Assembly: GCA_003520455.1 (NCBI GenBank)
Contig: DOUV01000640.1
Span: 1-8,329 of the forward strand
Direction of reading: 5' to 3'
Source: Chloroflexota bacterium
Lineage (GTDB): Bacteria; Chloroflexota; Anaerolineae; Ardenticatenales; Ardenticatenaceae
DNA: 8,329 bases
A model generated the notes under the pieces. That model was not told the DNA's origin. It worked only from the letters and a program-made list of their open reading frames with translations, and searched no databases. Numbering within the stretch: the first letter of the stretch is position 1; each line of letters starts with the position of its first letter. Made by a program: the position numbers and the translations under genes. This document shows, piece after piece, positions 4,871-8,329 of this stretch.

Positions 4871-6121
4871 GCCGACCCAGGACCGGATTTTTGGGTACTG
4901 CACGACGACGGGCGCTCGCTTCTCTTGAAGGTCTCGGCTGGGACAGTTGAGGAGGCCCGGGCTGCCAGCCAACCCAACTTCTTCCAAAGCCTTTTGGGCA
5001 AGAGTGCAGCGGCCACCATCGGGGTCGCTGAACGGGAGACGCTTCTGGCCTTCGTGGCGCGGGTCGCCGGCGCAAGAGATCTGGCGACGGCCGTGGCGTT
5101 CCCGAATGTGTCAGAGGCCGACCTTCGGAAGGCCGTTGCGAGCGGCATCGTATACGCAGGCAAGGAAACGCTCGCGCCTGAGCGCTTTCGCTCGTGGATA
5201 GATGCGCAGCTTAGTTCGCCCCTCTCTGGTGATGCGATTGTAGCCCTGCGGAAGGCGATGGCACCGGAGGTGGTCATCCCGGCGCACTTCACAGTGCGCT
5301 CTACCCTGGAACGCAACATCGACGCCCAGCTGGCCGACTATCTCCTGGACTACGATCAGGAATGGGCTGTCAAACTCGACCTCGACCTGTCACAGGATGC
5401 TGAGAGCACGGCCAAGGAGTTTGGCCCGCGCCTGGTGAACGGAGTGGCCGGGAGCGGCAAATCTCTTATCCTCCTCTACCGCGCGAACCTGCTGCGCCAG
5501 CTCTACCCCGACAAGCGCATCCTCGTCATCACCCATAACCGGGCCCTGATTGGCGATCTGGAGGGGCGCTACCTTGACTTGAGCGGGGGTGACCGGACGG
5601 TCGAATGGCGCACCTTCCAGGGGTGGTGCGCCTCGTACTGGCCCGCTCACCGTTGCTACTTTAGCTTTGCGGATATTTACGCAAAGGTGGAACGCAATCT
5701 CCGCAAGCTGCCCCCAGGCATTGACGTCTACGACCCGCCCGACGATCAGAAGATTGCTCTGGCCCTCGACCTGGCCGAGATCGCGGCTTGGCATGGCATC
5801 ACCCTCTTCACCTGCGCTGAAGACTTCTCCGCCGTTGGCCCAATCCAGCGCGGCTCGTGTGTGGACAAGGAGATCCTCGACCTCTTGTGGCCAGAGAAGG
5901 CCCGGAAAATGAAGTTGAGCAGCAACCGGGGGAAATGCGGCTGCTACGACAGCCGCGACATCGGTGCCTACGATACATGCCCTCATGGGTGCATCTACTG
6001 CTATGTGGTCTTGAACCGCCCGCTTGCCCTCAAGAACTATCGCGAGCACGACCCCGACCATGACGCTCTGATCAAGCGTGGACCGAAGCAGTCGCCCGCC
6101 TCGGTAGCGAGCGACCCCTAA
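4619..6121 (+). CDS. 500-codon chimeric open frame: helicase A + UvrD-like helicase + DUF1848
   Basis: This frame is uninterrupted but made of three unrelated pieces. Codons 1-~80 belong to the UPF1-like helicase (Walker B D44/E45, motif III at 68-76). Codons ~87-345 belong to a UvrD-like helicase with its N-terminal extension and Walker A at 276-282. Codons ~346-500 are the C-terminal part of a DUF1848 protein. The nominal start (GTG 4619) is only the first start codon after the TAG at 4595 and has no fitting ribosome-binding site, so expression is doubtful. No such domain order is known to me. The fusion most likely arose by two deletions that happened to keep the frame, or by misassembly. 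A selected new protein cannot be ruled out but has no positive support. Confidence 0.45.
   Translation: MENYETFDSSPITESSSGYVVGATPFATRTKRLRGVEFETIIFDEASQITLPLAVMGMLAGKRFVFIGDQKQLPPVLMTRFGSRADPGPDFWVLHDDGRSLLLKVSAGTVEEARAASQPNFFQSLLGKSAAATIGVAERETLLAFVARVAGARDLATAVAFPNVSEADLRKAVASGIVYAGKETLAPERFRSWIDAQLSSPLSGDAIVALRKAMAPEVVIPAHFTVRSTLERNIDAQLADYLLDYDQEWAVKLDLDLSQDAESTAKEFGPRLVNGVAGSGKSLILLYRANLLRQLYPDKRILVITHNRALIGDLEGRYLDLSGGDRTVEWRTFQGWCASYWPAHRCYFSFADIYAKVERNLRKLPPGIDVYDPPDDQKIALALDLAEIAAWHGITLFTCAEDFSAVGPIQRGSCVDKEILDLLWPEKARKMKLSSNRGKCGCYDSRDIGAYDTCPHGCIYCYVVLNRPLALKNYREHDPDHDALIKRGPKQSPASVASDP
4841..4886. repeat. Inverted repeat spanning the first gene-fusion junction
   Basis: CCGGTCCT at 4841-4848 is repeated inverted as AGGACCGG at 4879-4886, with 30 bases between. 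The switch from helicase A to the UvrD-like segment lies inside this interval. It may have helped a deletion or template switch, or be chance in GC-rich DNA. Confidence 0.4.
4871..5653 (+). pseudogene. Internal fragment of a UvrD/REP-like helicase
   Basis: The segment starts near PGPDFWVLHDDGRSLLLKVS, an N-terminal nuclease-related-like stretch, followed by a helical region (ERFRSWIDAQL, VVIPAHFTVR) and LLDYDQEWAVKLDL. It then enters an SF1A ATPase start: LVNGVAGSGKS (Walker A, 5444-5464) with downstream YPDKRILVITHNRALI (motif Ia) and WRTFQGWC (motif Ib-like). It ends abruptly at about 5653, so Walker B, motif III and everything C-terminal are absent, and the first residues are also missing. 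It cannot be an active helicase. The linked N-terminal extension suggests a large single protein in the original gene. Family assignment is from motifs; the exact limits of the piece are uncertain by about 10 codons. Confidence 0.65.
5654..6121 (+). pseudogene. C-terminal part of a DUF1848 protein
   Basis: The segment opens with CYFSFADIYAKVERNL and continues LALDLAEIAAWHGITLFTCAE, IQRGSCVDKEI, then KCGCYDSRDIGAYDTCPHGC and IYCY. This agrees with the conserved C-terminal half of DUF1848, including the Cys cluster. Chimera residues C454, C458 and C461 have CX3CX2C spacing like that of radical-SAM iron-sulfur motifs; C440 and C442 form the nearby CGC. The N-terminal half of the family is missing, replaced by the UvrD-like piece. 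The natural C-terminus looks retained, ending at TAA 6119-6121. The role of DUF1848 is unknown; an Fe-S cluster is inferred from the cysteines. Confidence 0.7.
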
Positions 6122-6193
6122 CCGCGCTTGTTGTAAGGTCCTGGATAATGAATCCCGAAACCCGCTCTCAGATCGCTTGCTTCGTCCGCAACA

Positions 6194-6811
6194 TTGTCGC
6201 CCCCGGAGGTCGTGCCTTCTTCCCGCGCGAACCCCTGGTACGATCAGTTCCACCGCGACGTCTGGCGAGCCCTGGACGAATTCCGCCTGACCGTGCCAAT
6301 CGAGCCAGATTCGATACAGAGGATCGTGCTGAAGCTACTTGCCGCTCGTACCCTGCAAGACCGCACGTCGCTGCTCATCGAGGAAGCATTGGACGAGCTG
6401 GCGCGGCAGCTCGATGTGGCCGTTCTGCTGCTTCAGCCTGAACTGCAGCGCTTGCGAGAAGAGGTGACAAGGGTCCTCGCGCCGTACGACCTGGGAACTG
6501 CAAGAACGAGCGGGCTGCTCGACGTCATTGACCAACTCAGCACTCCTCGACAGGGCTGGCACAAAGATGTGTTTCTCTCACCTCTCCAAAGCCTTCTCAT
6601 CTCTACTGAACCATTTCTGTTTATCACCTCTGGAAGCTCGACCTTCATTCCGCGGGCGTTGTGTCAAGCGAGGGCCAACAGCACAGAGAGAATCGAGTTC
6701 CTGACACTGGAGCGAGAGGCCGAGACCGTAGAGAGGCTCCGCCTCATGGTGGCGCTCGTATTGGGGGATCTCGACCGGGTTCGCGAATCCGTTCTGATCT
6801 ATCGCGGTTAG
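6194..6811 (+). CDS. Unrecognised, mainly helical protein, start uncertain
   Basis: Up to 205 residues if begun at TTG 6194; the frame is open from 6152. I do not recognise a family. The section from NPWYDQFHRDVWRALDEFRL through DRTSLLIEEALDELARQLDV and LQPELQRLREEVTRVLAPYD looks like a real helical domain with heptad-like Leu and charged residues. The last third (LQSLLISTEPFLFITSGSST and on) is richer in Ser/Phe, then ends with a charged helix. No transmembrane segment or signal peptide is evident. The start is unclear: TTG 6194 has no SD, and GGAGG 6205-6209 is only two bases from GTG 6212. Another ATG at 6148 with TAAGG nine bases upstream begins MNPETRSQIACFVRNIVAP in a different frame; a one-base change in the C5 run at 6200-6204 would join it to this frame. 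Confidence 0.5.
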   Translation: MSPPEVVPSSRANPWYDQFHRDVWRALDEFRLTVPIEPDSIQRIVLKLLAARTLQDRTSLLIEEALDELARQLDVAVLLLQPELQRLREEVTRVLAPYDLGTARTSGLLDVIDQLSTPRQGWHKDVFLSPLQSLLISTEPFLFITSGSSTFIPRALCQARANSTERIEFLTLEREAETVERLRLMVALVLGDLDRVRESVLIYRG

Positions 6812-7772
6812 GGTACGCATTTCGATTGAGATTCGACAACCATTCTCCATGCCTCCCGCCGAGTAGCCTCACACCCGCCGCCCCCGCCTGGCTCGAATTC
6901 AGAGTTGCGACCTATCTGAGGAGGTCTGGTCATTGCCGGTTGTACCGCCGGGATCAGGCGGGCGGGCGTTTGCGCCAGTCGGCTATGCTGGAAGACGGAG
7001 GCCGTGATGCCTGGCCCGACTGACGGCGCGCTGCGTTATTCTCGTTTTGATGCGCGCAACAGTGGGCATGTTTACGCGCGCTCAATCGCCGGCTTGCTGC
7101 AGGCGCAACCGTCGAGGCATAACAAGGCGACCAGGTTCGCCTGGACTGAAAGGTGTTTTGGCCGGAGTATGGCCTGGTGCGATGCTCGGTGGCACCCAAA
7201 AAATGGCGCAATCTGTTGCGAAACGAAGAACTGGCTTTCCAGCAGATCAGATCCGGGTGGCAGAACAGTGGGATTCTTCGCGGCGGTCCTTGTGAGGTTG
7301 CACTTGCTCTCTTGCGCAAAACGTTAGTACACTTGGGCATCAAGGGGCTGAGGCAGGATTCCGGCGACGAGCGTAGCTGGATGCCCGCCACGTGTGTTAT
7401 TCTGGTTTCTTGCGTGCGCCTGGCACGGTACCCCCTCTTTGTGGGTCGTCCTGGCTTTCAGAGGCTGTAGAACCAGTGAGAGCTCCTGGTCCATACGCTG
7501 GTTGCTACACTTGGCCTCGGTTGCGCTGGAAGGAGCAGGGAGCGACGGGAACAAGGAGGAGTGGATCTACGATGCTGACCCGGTGCCGGGAGGGTGGCCA
7601 GGGTATTTTGCTCCGTGCTCTCTCCGCCTGCGGCGTGGACGCGCAGCAGAGCGCGAGGTTTACCAAGCTATGCTAGCATCAGTCGTGATATCTAGGCTCT
7701 GCATTGGTATTGCCGCGGGGCCAGTGTTGCGGCGTTTCGCATCTGCCCTCTCTCTGAAAAGGATTGTCTGCG
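6812..7772. other. About 960 bases without a convincing gene
   Basis: Short frames exist on both strands but none has a recognisable family, a good start with SD, and sustained coding character together. The most protein-like is a + strand stretch around 7198-7370 (PKKWRNLLRNEELAFQQIRS, then ALALLRKTLVHLGI), which may be a remnant. Small local hairpins occur, for example CGCAA/TTGCG at 7207-7220, and CCGCC/GGCGG near 6946-6962. No tRNA, CRISPR or clear IS end was seen. It may be an eroded gene region or a long leader for the permease. Confidence 0.4.
7670..7679. promoter_or_regulatory. 10-bp perfect palindrome upstream of the permease
   Basis: ATGCTAGCAT lies about 94 bases before the permease start. 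It could be an operator half-site pair, but no matching promoter can be defined around it. Confidence 0.2.
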
Positions 7773-8329
7773 ATGCAGATTTCACGGCTTAAGCGCTTCC
7801 TCATCGGCGAACCCTTCCCAACCAGTCGTGAGATTCACGAGCGCCTGGATAAGGTCCGTGCTCTCGCCGTCTTCGCCTCGGATCCAATTAGTAGTAATGC
7901 GTACGCTACAGAGGCGATCATGGATGTGCTGATCGTCCTGGGCAGTGGCGCCCTGGCGCTGACTCTCCCAATCGCGCTGGGGATTGCCCTGCTGGTGCTG
8001 ATCGTGGTCTTCAGTTACACCCAGACGATCATGCACTATCCCAAAGGGGGCGGCGCCTATTTTGTCTCCAAGGACAACCTGGGAAGGGTGCCCTCGTTGC
8101 TTGCCGCGGCTGCCATTCTGACCGATTACGTGCTGACCGTCGCTGTGTCGACCTCGGCAGGCGTCCGCGCCATTACGTCGGCCTTCCCCGAAGTGTATGA
8201 GTTTCGGATCTGGCTCGCACTCGCAGCCATCGTCTTGATCACATGGGCGAACCTCCGCGGGGTTCGGGAGAGTGGCAGTATCTTTGCCCTTCCAACCTAT
8301 GCCTTCGTCGCCGGGGTTCTCCTCGTCAT
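7773..8329 (+). CDS. APC-superfamily permease, KimA-like, 3' end cut by window edge
   Basis: ATG 7773 is preceded by AAAAGGA at 7757-7763, nine bases away. The visible 185 residues start with a short amphipathic leader (MQISRLKRFLIGEPFP), then KVRALAVFASDPISSNAYAT, a broken first membrane helix typical of APC transporters. A second helix follows (about 58-86), then the loop YPKGGGAYFVSKDNLG, a third helix with LTDYVLTVAVS, SAFP, a fourth helix, and NLRGVRESGSIFALPTYAF leading into a fifth. The pattern closely follows Bacillus KimA (YdaO), a high-affinity potassium importer. D37, Y44, D118, Y119 and S126 fall where KimA, as I recall, has its K+-site residues (D36, Y43, D117, Y118, S125). K+ import is therefore a reasonable guess, but amino-acid-transporting relatives share much of this sequence. 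No decay is visible in the part seen. Confidence 0.85.
   Translation, partial: MQISRLKRFLIGEPFPTSREIHERLDKVRALAVFASDPISSNAYATEAIMDVLIVLGSGALALTLPIALGIALLVLIVVFSYTQTIMHYPKGGGAYFVSKDNLGRVPSLLAAAAILTDYVLTVAVSTSAGVRAITSAFPEVYEFRIWLALAAIVLITWANLRGVRESGSIFALPTYAFVAGVLLV

Noticed and set aside
3788..4987. 399-codon minus-strand frame
   Set aside because: Antisense to the helicase piece with clear Walker motifs; no recognisable domain in the minus-strand translation.
5390..6253. 287-codon minus-strand frame
   Set aside because: Shadow of the UvrD-like and DUF1848 segments; the + strand has the conserved motifs.
7450..7772. ydaO-type c-di-AMP riboswitch upstream of the KimA-like permease
   Set aside because: Expected from the family, but I could not match the conserved core elements by eye; a covariance-model search would decide.
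7394..7792. 132-codon + strand frame overlapping the permease start
   Set aside because: No family resemblance and no proper ribosome-binding site; it overlaps the well-supported ATG 7773 in another frame.
1..8329. CRISPR array or tRNA/rRNA gene
   Set aside because: No regularly spaced direct repeats and no GGTTCGAATCC-like T-arm with a cloverleaf were seen.

Overview
High-GC bacterial DNA, probably from a Chloroflexota-type organism or a relative. That is an inference from GC-rich third codon positions and from gene families common in that phylum (UPF0175/DUF3368 and DUF4258/DUF2283 modules, a ParA-linked ribbon-helix-helix protein, a KimA-like permease). No rRNA or tRNA is present to fix the taxonomy. 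Almost all recognisable genes lie on the + strand. The window is an accessory region in visible decay: many genes are truncated, frameshifted, interrupted by a stop, or joined to pieces of other genes.

Layout. (1) 1-750: a VapBC-like toxin-antitoxin pair, with a UPF0175 antitoxin cut by the left edge and a DUF3368 PIN-like toxin whose natural stop was lost through an apparent one-base deletion. (2) 750-1880: a non-coding stretch with nested inverted repeats, then the last codons of a ParA-like ATPase, an overlapping small ribbon-helix-helix protein, and a DUF4258/DUF2283 pair that looks intact. (3) 1881-1990: three consecutive hairpins. (4) 2005-3152: an IS630-family insertion sequence with imperfect terminal inverted repeats; its transposase keeps all three DDE residues but has one in-frame TAG.

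(5) 3165-6121: a patchwork of DNA-processing genes. It holds the 5' part of a PD-(D/E)XK nuclease, the 5' part of a UPF1-like SF1 helicase (one frameshift and one in-frame TAG), the middle of a second UvrD-like helicase, and the 3' part of a DUF1848 protein. The last three pieces are joined in one frame, giving an open 500-codon chimera (4619-6121). (6) 6148-6811: an unrecognised, mostly helical protein whose start is doubtful. (7) 6812-7772: about 960 bases without a convincing gene. (8) 7773 to the right edge: an intact-looking N-terminal part of a KimA-like APC permease, probably the return to ordinary chromosomal content.

Function. The two toxin-antitoxin pairs and the IS are typical island contents. 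The nuclease and helicase pieces may once have formed a DNA-processing or defence cluster, but as they stand neither is complete. I found no convincing intact new system. The strongest unusual signals are the in-frame three-gene mosaic, the two in-frame amber codons in otherwise readable genes, the 889-980 inverted repeat lying against a ParA remnant, and the IS insertion 12 bases upstream of a start codon. Sequencing or assembly error is a live alternative for several of these.
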